Positions 63,994-64,000 of a stretch of DNA of 64,000 bases are shown piece by piece (the stretch's first letter is position 1; each line of letters begins with the position of its first letter). The position numbers and the translations under genes are program-made. This DNA comes from Ruegeria arenilitoris. Lineage in GTDB: Bacteria; Pseudomonadota; Alphaproteobacteria; Rhodobacterales; Rhodobacteraceae. The notes under the pieces were generated by a model. The model was not told the DNA's origin. It searched no databases and was given only the letters and a program-made list of their open reading frames with translations. Location of the stretch: the NCBI RefSeq assembly GCF_013030265.1, contig NZ_WPZQ01000006.1, forward strand, positions 289,546 to 353,545, read 5' to 3'.

Positions 63994-64000
63994 TCTTTGG

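Noticed and set aside
1..64000. CRISPR array or prophage
   Set aside because: No regularly spaced direct repeats and no phage structural genes were seen in the window.

Overview
The window looks like a chromosomal segment of an alphaproteobacterium of the Rhodobacterales (marine Roseobacter type). The grounds are the gene content (split phenylacetate cluster with a TRAP transporter, hmuSTUV, queCDEF, thiBPQ with a TPP riboswitch, a zinc-finger DinB) and the sequence character of the ribosomal proteins. This placement is inference from family resemblance; no database search was made.

Layout. 1-15.1 kb is a phenylacetate degradation island: paaJ (cut by the window edge), paaABCDE and a PaaA/PaaC-like protein on the plus strand converge on a minus-strand paaG-paaI-paaK-paaR unit. 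A DctPQM TRAP transporter, paaZ and a PaaX-type regulator follow. 15.1-17.6 kb carries a Baeyer-Villiger-type monooxygenase and an alpha/beta hydrolase. 17.7-27.6 kb holds tRNA-Met, a membrane fatty-acid hydroxylase, a DUF4856-like secreted protein, clpB behind a heat-shock-type promoter, a lipoprotein, pyrF, dinB, an N-formylglutamate amidohydrolase, tRNA-Val and rpmJ. 27.7-45 kb is transport and metabolism: a secreted HExxH protein, a ferric-iron binding protein, the haem operon hmuSTUV, queCDEF, GST, HxlR and VOC genes, the TPP-controlled thiBPQ operon, an NhaD-type antiporter and a CBS protein.

45-61 kb is the S10/spc ribosomal protein cluster on the minus strand, broken into three transcription units: rpsJ-rplC-rplD-rplW, rplB-rpsS-rplV-rpsC-rplP, and rpmC to rpmD. 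Each has its own terminator and a near-identical promoter (TTGCCA or TAGACA, 17-bp C-rich spacer, TAATAC/TACACG/TATACG). The gaps are filled with accessory genes. The rplW-rplB gap holds a TIR-domain protein, a fatty-acid desaturase, an uncharacterised protein and a PliG-like lysozyme inhibitor.

The most striking observation is in that gap. Three degraded copies of the 3' end of rplW, with remains of its terminator, lie between the accessory genes in the same orientation as rplW, and each interval holds one gene. A matching relic of the 3' end of an EF-Tu gene (tuf) plus terminator lies at 61.8-62.0 kb, next to an amidohydrolase gene. This suggests repeated capture of single-gene cargo at the 3' ends of highly conserved translation genes. 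I see no integrase or transposase, so recombination between conserved gene ends (for example after gene transfer agent or natural transformation delivery) is a possible route; the mechanism is inference.
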